Shown: piece by piece, positions 17,854 through 28,325 of the stretch
How the letters are laid out: every line of letters starts with the position of its first letter
Numbering within the stretch: the first letter of the stretch is position 1
DNA from: Pseudomonas lutea
Lineage (GTDB): Bacteria > Pseudomonadota > Gammaproteobacteria > Pseudomonadales > Pseudomonadaceae
Direction of reading: 5' to 3'
DNA: 64,000 bases
Assembly: GCF_000759445.1 (NCBI RefSeq)
Contig: NZ_JRMB01000001.1
Location: forward strand, 1,736,001-1,800,000
Notes under the pieces: generated by a model
Seen by the model: only the letters and a program-made list of their open reading frames with translations
The model's database searches: none
Told to the model about the DNA's origin: nothing
Position numbers and translations under genes: made by a program

Positions 17854-18193
17854 GGGGTTGTCCTATAAGCAGTCGATCGACGACCGAACTCGTGACGGGC
17901 TGTCCACTTGTATTTTCTTGACCGGTACTCGATCGCAGACGCCCTGCAGCTAACGCGGTCAGGCCAACAGAACACCGTTGGCAGTCCCGAAAATACAGGA
18001 TTTCGAGCGCCGCGTTGCACTCATTCAACTTGTCAGACAGGCCAGACTAACCCGATGAAATAACCGCGACAACCCTAACAAATACGGTTGCCAACCCAAG
18101 CCCAACTTGTATGATGACTGGCAACAGGGTCACACCTTGTCACACACAAAAGCTTAACCACCCGCATAAAAATAATCAGTGGGAGTTACCAGA
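17854..18193. promoter_or_regulatory. divergent promoter region of the glucarate module
   Basis: 340 bases without a gene. ACTTGTAT occurs at 17905-17912 (52 bases before the regulator start) and again at 18105-18112 (82 bases before the transporter start). The second is flanked by the inverted repeat GTTGCCA (18087-18093) / TGGCAAC (18119-18125). These are candidate operators for the FCD regulator. Confidence 0.4.
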
Positions 18194-19543
18194 GTGAACA
18201 CATCCTCATCACGGGCGGATGACGCCAACGATTCCGTCCTGCAATCGGCGGTCTCGAAAGTCAAACGACACATCCTGCCGCTGTTCGTCATCATGTTCAT
18301 CGTCAACTACATCGACCGGGTCAACATCGGGTTCGTGCGTAGCCACATGGAACATGATCTGGGTATTGGTGCGGCGGCCTACGGCTTCGGTGCCGGCCTG
18401 TTCTTCATCGCGTATGCGCTGTTCGAAGTGCCCTCCAACATCCTCCTGCAAAAAGTCGGAGCGCGTATCTGGCTGACCCGAATCATGCTGACCTGGGGCC
18501 TGGTGGCGGCCGGCATGGCGTTCATCCAGACTGAGACCCACTTTTACATCCTGCGCTTTCTGCTGGGCGTGGCCGAGGCCGGCTTCTTCCCGGGCGTGAT
18601 CTACTACTTCACCCGCTGGTTGCCTGGCGTTGAACGGGGCAAGGCCATCGCCATCTTCCTCAGCGGCTCGGCATTCGCTTCGCTGATCTCGGGCCCGTTG
18701 TCCGGCCTGCTGCTGCAGATCGAAGGCCTGGGCTTTCACGGCTGGCAGTGGATGTACTTCATCGAAGGGATGTTCTCGGTCGGTCTGTGCTTCTTTGTCT
18801 GGTTCTGGCTGGACTCAAAACCCCATGACGCCAAGTGGCTGACAGAGGCCGAAAAAGACGCGCTGGTCGGCGCGATCGACGAGGAGCAACGGGCGCGCGA
18901 AGCGGCCAACCCGGTGAAACTGTCGATTGGCAAATTGCTCAAGGACCCGCAGATCATCCTGTTCTGCCTGATGTACTTCTTCATCCAGTTGACCATCTAT
19001 GCCGCCACCTTCTGGCTACCGAGCATCATCAAGAAGATGGGCGACCTGACGGACTTCCAGGTTGGCATGTTTAACTCGATCCCCTGGTTCATCGCCATCG
19101 TCTGCATGTACGGCTTCGCCTCGCTGTCGGCCAAGTGGAAGCACCAGCAGGCGTGGGTCGCGGTGGCATTGCTGATTGCGGCGGCCGGCATGTTCATGTC
19201 GACCACGGGCGGGCCAGTGTTTGCCTTCGTCGCCATCTGCTTCGCGGCGATGGGCTTCAAGTCGGCGTCGTCGCTGTTCTGGCCCATCCCTCAGGGCTAT
19301 CTGGACGCGCGGATTGCCGCAGGGGTCATCGCGCTGATCAACTCGGTGGGCAACCTGGGCGGCTTCGTCGCGCCGACCACCTTCGGCATCCTTGAGCAGC
19401 AGACCGGCTCGATCCAGGGCGGTCTGTATGGCCTGACCGCCACCTCGATCATCGCCGCGATTCTGGTGTTCACCGTGCGCACCACGCCAAAGCCCGGTGC
19501 ATTGCCAGTGGCGAAGGCCGACGTGACACCCAGCCATACCTAA
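18194..19543 (+). CDS. gudP: MFS transporter, GudP-like (ACS family)
   Basis: 449 aa from GTG at 18194; GGGAG 8 bases upstream supports it over an in-frame GTG at 18179 that precedes the ribosome site. The 12-TM anion:cation symporter family is recognised from FIVNYIDRVNIGF in TM1, then RFLLGVAEAGFFPGVIYYF, a motif of hexuronate and glucarate transporters. It is followed 67 bases later by glucarate dehydratase, so the substrate is most likely D-glucarate or galactarate. Confidence 0.9.
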   Translation: MNTSSSRADDANDSVLQSAVSKVKRHILPLFVIMFIVNYIDRVNIGFVRSHMEHDLGIGAAAYGFGAGLFFIAYALFEVPSNILLQKVGARIWLTRIMLTWGLVAAGMAFIQTETHFYILRFLLGVAEAGFFPGVIYYFTRWLPGVERGKAIAIFLSGSAFASLISGPLSGLLLQIEGLGFHGWQWMYFIEGMFSVGLCFFVWFWLDSKPHDAKWLTEAEKDALVGAIDEEQRAREAANPVKLSIGKLLKDPQIILFCLMYFFIQLTIYAATFWLPSIIKKMGDLTDFQVGMFNSIPWFIAIVCMYGFASLSAKWKHQQAWVAVALLIAAAGMFMSTTGGPVFAFVAICFAAMGFKSASSLFWPIPQGYLDARIAAGVIALINSVGNLGGFVAPTTFGILEQQTGSIQGGLYGLTATSIIAAILVFTVRTTPKPGALPVAKADVTPSHT

Positions 19544-19568
19544 CGCCTGCGACCTCTGAACCCGTTAA

Positions 19569-20954
<1,386 letters not shown>

Positions 20955-21015
20955 TTCCCTCAAGCCGACCTGTTCATGCTGAGCGTCCGGGCCTGACCCT
21001 TGGACGCTTGCTTGA

Positions 21016-21792
<777 letters not shown>

Positions 21793-21846
21793 AGTAGCTG
21801 CGAAGCTGGCTCGCGGTGCGGAATCAATCACCGTCAGACGCAAAAT

Positions 21847-21876
21847 CGTAGGAGCCGGCTTGCTGGCGAACCGGTT
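21847..21876. repeat. solitary REP
   Basis: GTAGGAGCCGGCTTGCTGGC at 21848-21867 continues GAACCGG. The inverted partner expected about 60 bases further on is missing; only the CGCGTTCG edge remains near 21906. Confidence 0.7.
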
Positions 21877-22047
21877 GACCTTCACTGCTGCGGATTTAAC
21901 TCAACGCGTTCGTCTGATCACGGCCCGCAGCAAACCGACCTTAGCCGTTCTGCTTGCATCGGGGGCTCCGGACTTCCAGAGCCGTCCAGGCAAGCGTACT
22001 GTGAGCGCCACAAAATCCAACATCGCTGCTGAACGAGGCCTCGCTTA

Positions 22048-23013
22048 ATGACTCAGGATTCCGGGCTGAACATCGCCGTACTCGACGACTGGCAATCGGT
22101 CGCTGAAAACATTGTGGACTGGGGGGTCTTGAAGCCCATCGGCAAGGTCAGCTTTTTGCACGACTACCCGGCCGACACGGCGTCCATGGTCGCCCGCCTT
22201 AAAGACTTCCAGATCATCTGCGTGATGCGCGAACGCACCCTTTTTGACGACGCCCTGCTGAGCCAATTGCCCAACCTGAAACTGCTGGTCACCGGCGGCA
22301 TGCGCAACGCTGCGCTGGACCTTAAAGCCGCTGCTCGCCTGGGCATTACGGTGGTCGGCACCGACAGCTATAAATACGCGGCGCCGGAGCTGACCTGGGC
22401 GCTGATCATGGGGGTCACGCGCAATCTGGTGGACGAAGCCAACTCCCTGCGCGCCGGCAACTGGCAGATCGGCATCGGCAGTGACCTGTACGGCAAGACC
22501 CTGGGCATCGTCGGGCTGGGCAGCATCGGCCAGAAAATCGCTCGCTACGGCAAAGCCTTCGACATGAAGGTAATCGCCTGGAGCGAAAACCTCACCCCTG
22601 AACGCGCGGCCGAGCATGGCGTGACCTGTGTGAGCAAGCAGGCGCTGTTCGAGCAGGCAGACGTGGTCTCGGTGAACCTGGTGCTCAGCGAGCGCAGCCG
22701 TGGCCTGGTCGACGCCGATTCGCTGAACCGGATGAAGCCAACGGCGTATCTGGTGAATACCGCGCGCGGCCCGATTGTCGACGAGGACGCGCTGATCGAC
22801 GTGCTCAGAAACAGGAAAATTGCCGGGGCTGCCCTGGATGTCTACAGCGTCGAACCACTGCCTGCCGACCATCCGTTCCGCACGCTGCCGAACGTGCTGG
22901 CCACGCCCCATGTGGGTTATGTCACCGAGAACAACTATCGGATGTTCTTCAGCCAGATGATCGAAGACATCCAGGCCTGGCACGCCGGCGCAGCGGTTCG
23001 TGTGTTTGCCTGA
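22048..23013 (+). CDS. D-2-hydroxyacid dehydrogenase family protein
   Basis: 321 aa. The nucleotide-binding motif is GIVGLGSIGQKIA. The catalytic trio of the family appears as the Arg in NTARGPIVDE, a Glu in the DVYSVEPL stretch, and the His in ATPHVGYVTENN. It should reduce a 2-keto acid or oxidise a D-2-hydroxy acid with NAD(P)H; the substrate is not evident. The nicotinamidase gene starts 18 bases after its stop, so they are probably co-transcribed, perhaps reflecting shared NAD demand. Confidence 0.9.
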   Translation: MTQDSGLNIAVLDDWQSVAENIVDWGVLKPIGKVSFLHDYPADTASMVARLKDFQIICVMRERTLFDDALLSQLPNLKLLVTGGMRNAALDLKAAARLGITVVGTDSYKYAAPELTWALIMGVTRNLVDEANSLRAGNWQIGIGSDLYGKTLGIVGLGSIGQKIARYGKAFDMKVIAWSENLTPERAAEHGVTCVSKQALFEQADVVSVNLVLSERSRGLVDADSLNRMKPTAYLVNTARGPIVDEDALIDVLRNRKIAGAALDVYSVEPLPADHPFRTLPNVLATPHVGYVTENNYRMFFSQMIEDIQAWHAGAAVRVFA

Positions 23014-23031
23014 CGCCGCCCCCTCCATTGC

Positions 23032-23691
23032 ATGCAGGATTCGATGATGACCCCGCCACTTTCCCGACTGCCCGACGACCCACGTGTCGCCTTGCTGGTA
23101 ATCGACATGCAATACGACTTCATGCCCGGTGGTGCGCTCGCCGTGGCCGAGGGCGATGCGCTGGTGCCGATCATCAACCGGCTCGGGGCGCAGTTTCGCA
23201 ATGTGGTGCTGGCGCAGGACTGGCATCCCCGTGGCCATGTGTCCTTTGCTTCCAGCCACGCCGGCCGCGCGCCGTTCATCACGCTGCCTTACGGGACGCA
23301 GACCCTGTGGCCTGATCACTGCGTGCAAGGCAGTCACGGGGCGCAGTTGCATGCCGGCCTGGACATTCCTCATGCGCAACTCACCCTGCGCAAAGGCTGC
23401 AACCCCGGCATCGACAGCTACTCGGCGTTTGTCGAAGCCGACCGCGCCACGCGTACCGGTCTGGCGGGGTATTTGAGCGAGCGCGGCATCGACAGCGTCT
23501 ACGTGGTCGGACTGGCGCTGGATTTCTGCGTGGCATGGACCGCGCTGGATGCGCGTTCTGCAGGGTTCAACACCTGGGTGATTGCCGACGCGTGCAAGGC
23601 CATCGACCTGAATGGCTCGCTGGACCAGGCCTGGAAGGACATGGCGCTGGCGGGGGTCAGCCGGATAGACAGCGCAGCTCTGACCAGCTAA
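23032..23691 (+). CDS. pncA: nicotinamidase / pyrazinamidase
   Basis: 219 aa. Isochorismatase-fold hydrolase with the catalytic Asp25 in VIDMQYDF, the metal-binding DWHPRGHVSF, the catalytic Lys in LRKGCNPGIDSYSAF and the nucleophilic Cys in LALDFCVAWTALDA. It deamidates nicotinamide to nicotinate for NAD salvage. ATGs at 23032, 23044 and 23047 are all possible starts; the homologous part begins near PPLSRLPDDPRVALLV. It follows the dehydrogenase gene by 18 bases. Confidence 0.94.
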   Translation: MQDSMMTPPLSRLPDDPRVALLVIDMQYDFMPGGALAVAEGDALVPIINRLGAQFRNVVLAQDWHPRGHVSFASSHAGRAPFITLPYGTQTLWPDHCVQGSHGAQLHAGLDIPHAQLTLRKGCNPGIDSYSAFVEADRATRTGLAGYLSERGIDSVYVVGLALDFCVAWTALDARSAGFNTWVIADACKAIDLNGSLDQAWKDMALAGVSRIDSAALTS

Positions 23692-23746
23692 ACACCCAGT
23701 GTCCACGGGTCGGCATCGCCGATCTGCCTGACTCACCGCAAATTAT

Positions 23747-23835
23747 TGTAGGAGCGCGGTTGCCCGCGAACGAGGAGGGTCAGCCGAACAGGTGCGACTG
23801 ACCCACCGCAATTCGCGGGCAAGCGCGCTCCTACA
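23747..23835. repeat. REPIN, GAGCGCG class
   Basis: TGTAGGAGCGCGGTTGCCCG at 23747-23766 (left half continues CGAAC) faces TTCGCGGGCAAGCGCGCTCC at 23812-23831. It lies between the convergent pncA and GNAT genes. Confidence 0.8.
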
Positions 23836-23892
23836 ACGGGTCGCGATCAACATCAGGGTCTATGCACGATGTGCGCACCTTCGATAAGCGCT

Positions 23893-24378
23893 TCAATCCT
23901 GCCCCAGCGCAAAGCGCTTCAATCCCTCCCCTTCCATCCGGTAACGGACCCACTCGTCCTGTGGCGCGGCGCCGATTGACTGGTAGAAATCGATCGCCGG
24001 CTGGTTCCAGTCCAGCACGCTCCACTCAAACCGGCCGCAGCCGCTGTCGTGGGCAATCTTCGCCAGGTGGCGCAACAACCGTTTGCCGGCGCCGACGCCC
24101 CGGTGGGCGGCCGACACGAACAGGTCTTCCAGATAAAGACCTTTGCGGCCCTGCCATGTGCTGTAGCTGAGGAAGTACACCGTGAACCCGATAGGCTGCC
24201 CGTCCTGCAAGCAGATCAACGCCTTGGCCGGCGAAGGTTCGTCAAACAGGCTGCGTTCGATGTCGGCAACGCTGGCCTTCACTTCGTGTTCGGCTTTTTC
24301 GTAGATCGCAAGCTCGGTGATGAATCCCAGGATGACGGCAGCGTCGGCTCGGGTTGCGTCGCGGATATGAAGGGTCAC
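23893..24378 (-). CDS. GNAT family N-acetyltransferase (diamine acetyltransferase-like)
   Basis: 161 aa. It begins TLHIRDATRADAAVILGFI, and motif A is LFVSAAHRGVGAGKRLLRHL, which binds acetyl-CoA. The segments YLEDLFV, GRFEWSVLDWN and AIDFYQSIGA match the spermidine/spermine-type and thialysine acetyltransferase group. The acceptor is probably a small amine but cannot be fixed. Monocistronic, convergent with pncA. Confidence 0.88.
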   Translation of the reverse strand: MTLHIRDATRADAAVILGFITELAIYEKAEHEVKASVADIERSLFDEPSPAKALICLQDGQPIGFTVYFLSYSTWQGRKGLYLEDLFVSAAHRGVGAGKRLLRHLAKIAHDSGCGRFEWSVLDWNQPAIDFYQSIGAAPQDEWVRYRMEGEGLKRFALGQD

Positions 24379-24530
24379 AGAGGGTCTCCAGGGTCAGTGA
24401 AAAGGCAGTCGCCGCTGGCGAACGACGGGTAACGGATTGTGTCTGAAGCATCAGCGCCGCGCAGCAAGCTTGTGCAAGTGAACCGCCGCCTCCCATCGAC
24501 CGCACGCCTCCGCCTCTCCACAGGATCACC

Positions 24531-25451
24531 ATGGAACACGAACCAGACGGCAAGACCCCCGGCCTGACGCCGGAAGAAGAACGCGAAATCGACGAAAACC
24601 AGCCACCCCGTGCAGCCGTCCTCCATGAAACGATCCGCATGCAGGGCGATCAGGAACTGGAGCGCAACGTGGCAGCGCTGTTTTGGTCGGCCCTCGCGGC
24701 GGGCCTCACCATGGGGCTGTCATTGATGGCCATGGGTCTGTTGAATTCACGCCTGCCCGACGGCGACGGTTTTAAAGTCATCGCCAGCCTGGGCTACAGC
24801 GCAGGTTTCCTGGCGGTCATTCTGGCGCGTCAGCAGTTGTTCACCGAAAACACCCTGACGGCCGTGCTGCCGGTCATGAGCAAACCCACCCTCAACAACT
24901 TCGCCCGTCTGTTCCGGCTGTGGGGGGTGGTGCTGGTGGGTAACCTGTGCGGCACGCTGCTGGTGGCGTACGTCATGCTGCACTTGCCCATCTTCGATAC
25001 CAAAACCGACCAGGCCTTCCTCGAAATCGGCCGCAAGGTGATGGAGAACGACAGCGGTCAGATGTTCGCCAAGGGCATCATTTCCGGCTGGATGATCGCC
25101 ACCATGGTGTGGATGATCCCGTCGATGGAAACCGCCAAGATCGGCATCATCGTGATGATCACGTACTTGATGGCGCTGGGTGACTTCACTCACATCGTCG
25201 TGGGCTCGGCGGAAGTGTCGTACCTGGTGTTCGCCGGTGAACTGCCGTGGAAAGACTTCTGGCTGGTGTTCGCAGGCCCGACCCTGGCCGGCAACATCAT
25301 CGGCGGCAGCTTTATCTTCGCGTTGATCAGCCACGCGCAGATCCGAAGCGAGGGCGACACGCCGGACAAGAAAGGCTCGAAAAAAGCGCTGAAGAAGGAT
25401 CAGCGAGAAGACGCGCCGACCAAGGCTGAAACTGAACGCAAAGGCGCTTGA
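24531..25451 (+). CDS. formate/nitrite transporter (FNT) family protein, YfdC-like
   Basis: 306 aa. A charged N-terminus of about 45 residues (PEEEREIDENQPP) precedes six membrane segments with FNT features (LGYSAGFLAVILARQQLFTENTL and NIIGGSFIFALI). A basic tail rich in Lys and Asp follows. YfdC-type members have an N-terminal extension and unknown ions; FocA/NirC move formate or nitrite. No metabolic enzyme is adjacent to hint at the ion. Monocistronic. Confidence 0.87.
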   Translation: MEHEPDGKTPGLTPEEEREIDENQPPRAAVLHETIRMQGDQELERNVAALFWSALAAGLTMGLSLMAMGLLNSRLPDGDGFKVIASLGYSAGFLAVILARQQLFTENTLTAVLPVMSKPTLNNFARLFRLWGVVLVGNLCGTLLVAYVMLHLPIFDTKTDQAFLEIGRKVMENDSGQMFAKGIISGWMIATMVWMIPSMETAKIGIIVMITYLMALGDFTHIVVGSAEVSYLVFAGELPWKDFWLVFAGPTLAGNIIGGSFIFALISHAQIRSEGDTPDKKGSKKALKKDQREDAPTKAETERKGA

Positions 25452-25463
25452 GGCCCGGGCGGG

Positions 25464-25570
25464 TGGTTGGTTGGTTGGGACTCAGTCTGAGTTCTGAACT
25501 GAGTCCTGAGCTGAGTTCTGAGCTGACCTTGGGCTGAGTGCTGAGTGCTGAGTGCTGAGTGCTGAGTGTC
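25464..25570. repeat. heptanucleotide tandem repeat
   Basis: GCTGAGT is repeated five times without error at 25533-25567, and the 50 bases before it are degenerate heptamers of the same family (GAGTTCT, GAGTCCT, GAGCTGA). GGTT is also repeated three times near 25464. Confidence 0.8.
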
Positions 25571-25585
25571 AGCCTGGCACTTATC

Positions 25586-25677
25586 CTGTAGGAGTGAGCT
25601 TGCTCGCGAAGGCGTCGGACCTGTTGGTGAATGATTGCCTGACAGGACGCATTCGCGAGCAAGCTCACTCCCACAGG
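25586..25677. repeat. REPIN, GAGTGAG class
   Basis: CTGTAGGAGTGAGCTTGCTC at 25586-25605 (continues GCGAA) faces ATTCGCGAGCAAGCTCACTC at 25651-25670. A third REP sub-class of the window, between FNT and the two-component operon. Confidence 0.85.
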
Positions 25678-25739
25678 TTGACGGTGCGGCGTGCTCCTCC
25701 TTCGGCGCGCCCGCTAGCATCAAACATGGCCTCATGCCC

Positions 25740-25760
25740 TTCTTAAATTATTTTTAAGAA
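25740..25760 (+). promoter_or_regulatory. PmrA/QseB-like box upstream of the two-component operon
   Basis: CTTAAA-N5-TTTAAG (25742-25758) matches 10 of 12 bases of the PmrA/QseB direct repeat CTTAAT-N5-CTTAAG. The same bases also make a perfect dyad TTCTTAAA-N5-TTTAAGAA. It lies about 65 bases before the response regulator start, suitable for autoregulation. Confidence 0.55.
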
Positions 25761-25822
25761 AAACCGACAGCGTTTAGAGGCAAACTGCAGCCTTCTGTCC
25801 TCTCACATGGCCCTGACTTCCC

Positions 25823-26506
25823 ATGACGCGAATTCTGACAATCGAAGACGATGCCGTCACGGCGAAGGAAATCGTTGCCGAGCTGAGCAGCCACGGGCTG
25901 CAAGTGGATTGGGTCGACAACGGTCGCGAGGGCCTGGTGCGTGCCGTGAGCGGCGATTACGACCTGATTACCCTTGATCGCATGCTCCCGGAAGTTGACG
26001 GCCTGGCCATTGTCACGACCATGCGCGCCCTGGGCATCGCCACGCCGATCCTGATGATCAGCGCCTTGTCCGATGTCGACGAACGCGTGCGCGGGCTGCG
26101 TGCCGGCGGCGACGACTACCTGTCCAAACCCTTCGCCTCCGATGAGATGGCGGCCAGGGTAGAAGTATTGCTGCGCCGCAGCAATGCGGGGACTCAGGCC
26201 GAGACCATGCTCAAGGTCGCCGACCTTGAGCTCAACCTCATCACCCGTGAAGCAAGCCGCGCCGGTCAGCCCCTGAACCTGCTGCCGACCGAATACAAGC
26301 TGCTGGAATTTTTGATGCGCAACAGCGGCCAGATCATCACCCGCATGATGATTTTCGAAGAAGTCTGGGGTTATCACTTCGACCCCGGCACCAACCTGAT
26401 CGACGTCCACATCGGGCGCTTGCGCAAGAAAATCGATCCCCCTACCCTGACGCCGCTGATACGTACCGTTCGAGGCTCAGGTTATGTCATTGCCGAACCC
26501 GTCTAA
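25823..26506 (+). CDS. OmpR-family response regulator (QseB/PmrA/CopR-like)
   Basis: 227 aa. The receiver domain has the acidic pocket EDD (8-10), phospho-acceptor Asp52 in LITLDRMLPEVDG and Lys102 in YLSKPF. The C-terminal winged helix has LLPTEYKLLEFLMRNSGQII and ends with a conserved RTVRGSGYVIAEP. The stop overlaps the kinase gene by 23 bases, so the two are co-translated. A PmrA-like box upstream suggests autoregulation. Confidence 0.94.
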   Translation: MTRILTIEDDAVTAKEIVAELSSHGLQVDWVDNGREGLVRAVSGDYDLITLDRMLPEVDGLAIVTTMRALGIATPILMISALSDVDERVRGLRAGGDDYLSKPFASDEMAARVEVLLRRSNAGTQAETMLKVADLELNLITREASRAGQPLNLLPTEYKLLEFLMRNSGQIITRMMIFEEVWGYHFDPGTNLIDVHIGRLRKKIDPPTLTPLIRTVRGSGYVIAEPV

Positions 26507-27875
26507 GGGCTGGCGCTCCTCCAGCAGCCGGCTGCTGGCGCTGTACAGTTTCTTGTTCGTTGCCTGGAGCAGCATCCTGATGGGGGTGCTGTATTGGGAA
26601 GTCACCAGCTACCTCAACACCCTCGCCCGCCACTCGCTGATGCAGCGCCAGCAGCTGTTCTCCCGCTTTGAGGGCGCGCAACTGGACGATGCGCTCAAAA
26701 CCAGCGACAAGTTCGACATCCGCTCGGTCGACGCCTACGGCCTGTTCGACAAAGACCTGCAGCCCATCAGCGGCCCGATCCAGAGTATTCCTCAGGGCCT
26801 TAAGCTGACGGGAGCGATCCAGGAGCTCGAAACATGCATCGATTCCGACGACCCTGATCTGCCAAGCTCCGGCTGCGATGCCGTGGCCATTCACACGATG
26901 GATGATCGCTGGCTGGTGCTGGTGCGCGACAACGGCTCGCTGTTTGCCGTGACGACGCTTATCCTGCGCGCGCTGCTGTGGGGCATATCGTTGACGATCA
27001 TTCCCGGCATCGCCGGGTGGCACCTGCTGGGTCGGCGGCCCCTGCGGCGTATCCGGGCGATACAGGTGAGCGCCGAGGCGATTGTCACCGGCGACCTGGC
27101 CAAGCGCCTGCCGGTGTCGGACCGTCGCGACGAACTGGACATGCTCGCCGACATCGTCAACGCCATGCTCGACCGCATAGAGCGGCTCATGAACGAGGTA
27201 AAAGGCGTCTGCGACAACATCGCCCATGATCTGCGTACGCCACTCACCCGTCTGCGCGCGCAGCTTTACCGGATTCAACAGCAGTCGCCGGAAGACTCGC
27301 CACTGGGCGAGCAAATGGCCCTGGTGATCGCCGATGCCGACACATTGATGGCGCGGTTCCGGGGCCTGCTGAGGATCTCCGAGCTTGAGGATCATCAGCG
27401 CCGATCGGCATTCGGGCAGCTTGACCCCAGGCCGCTCCTACAGGAGCTGCACGATTTTTACCTGCCACTGGCCGAGGAAGGCCGCGTCTCCCTGCAACTC
27501 AGAGTGGCCGAAACGCTGCCCCCGCTGGTGGGCGATCGGGCGCTGTTGTTCGAGGCGCTGTCCAACCTGCTGAGCAACTCGATCAAATTTACCCCGCCGG
27601 GCGGGCAGGTTTTGCTCATCGCTCGCGCCGAAGGCGACACCACGTTCATCGAAGTACAGGACACCGGCCCCGGCATCCCGGACGCCGAACGCGAGGCGGT
27701 GTTCAAACGTTTCTACCGCAGCGAAAACGGTAATCAGCAGAGCGGCTTCGGCCTGGGCCTGTCCATCGTCGCCGCGATCGTCAGCCTGCACGGCTTCAAA
27801 CTGCGCATCGGCAGCAGCCCGTCGGGCGGCGCGAGTCTGGTGCTGGAGTGTCGACGGGTGTTGGCACTGGCTTGA
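26484..27875 (+). CDS. sensor histidine kinase of the two-component pair
   Basis: 463 aa. TM1 (about residues 15-37) and TM2 (about 160-180) flank a periplasmic domain of about 120 residues with two Cys (CIDSDDPDLPSSGC), perhaps a disulfide. HAMP follows, then the H-box IAHDLRTPLTRL with His248, the N-box EALSNLLSNSIKFT and G-boxes DTGPGIP and GFGLGLSIV. The Cys-bounded acidic loop could bind a cation, an inference only. Overlaps the regulator gene by 23 bases. Confidence 0.94.
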   Translation: MSLPNPSKGWRSSSSRLLALYSFLFVAWSSILMGVLYWEVTSYLNTLARHSLMQRQQLFSRFEGAQLDDALKTSDKFDIRSVDAYGLFDKDLQPISGPIQSIPQGLKLTGAIQELETCIDSDDPDLPSSGCDAVAIHTMDDRWLVLVRDNGSLFAVTTLILRALLWGISLTIIPGIAGWHLLGRRPLRRIRAIQVSAEAIVTGDLAKRLPVSDRRDELDMLADIVNAMLDRIERLMNEVKGVCDNIAHDLRTPLTRLRAQLYRIQQQSPEDSPLGEQMALVIADADTLMARFRGLLRISELEDHQRRSAFGQLDPRPLLQELHDFYLPLAEEGRVSLQLRVAETLPPLVGDRALLFEALSNLLSNSIKFTPPGGQVLLIARAEGDTTFIEVQDTGPGIPDAEREAVFKRFYRSENGNQQSGFGLGLSIVAAIVSLHGFKLRIGSSPSGGASLVLECRRVLALA

Positions 27876-27878
27876 ATG

Positions 27879-27906
27879 CTTGCGGCTTGCGGCTTGCGGC
27901 TTGCGG
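27879..27906. repeat. heptanucleotide repeat CTTGCGG x4
   Basis: Four perfect copies of CTTGCGG directly after the kinase stop codon. Confidence 0.8.
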
Positions 27907-27907
27907 C

Positions 27908-28191
27908 TCATGTTCAAACCCGCAGGAGCCGGCTTGCTGGCGAACCGGTTTCGTCAGTCGGCACTTGCGGCGCTGACCCACCGCGTTCGCCAGCAAGCCG
28001 GCTCCTACAGTCGATCTCGGCAGCGCCGCATCATTAGCGAACAAACCAACGCCTCCGTTGCGGAGGCGTTAGTTATCACGCGCTGAACCCCGCCGCCGTT
28101 TACGAGGCGTTGGTTATGCCGCGCTGAACGCCGGGAAACCCTGACCTCAAGCCAGGGCGAAGGGGTCCAGGTCTGGCATGTTCAAACCTGT
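27908..28191. repeat. REP-terminator-katG-tail unit, copy 1
   Basis: REPIN at 27924-28011, then a hairpin AACGCCTCCG-TTG-CGGAGGCGTT at 28048-28070, then at 28141-28172 a stretch matching the katG 3' end in 27 of 32 bases. Read on the minus strand the last part still encodes LDPFALA and a stop, against LDRFDLA and a stop in katG. The IS110 element follows at the REP of copy 2. Confidence 0.75.
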
Positions 28192-28325
28192 AGATATCGT
28201 CTTAATGCTCCTACTGCAAGCCCAGCAGCGCGCTAGCGCTGCTGCTTTTCAAGCAGGCACGAATATACGCCCGCGGCCCATCCCGCAGCGACATCCTAGC
28301 CATTCAAGTCCTACTTGATCAGCCG

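Noticed and set aside
22045..23736. 563-codon minus-strand frame
   Set aside because: It is antisense to the dehydrogenase and nicotinamidase genes and has no recognisable domain.
25575..25590. TGGCAC resembling a sigma-54 -24 element
   Set aside because: The required GC at -12 with the right spacing is missing; it is inside the repeat region.
28223..28244. Palindrome CAGCAGCGC/GCGCTGCTG as a transposase terminator
   Set aside because: No T run follows in the transposase orientation; it is more likely a structural element of the right end.
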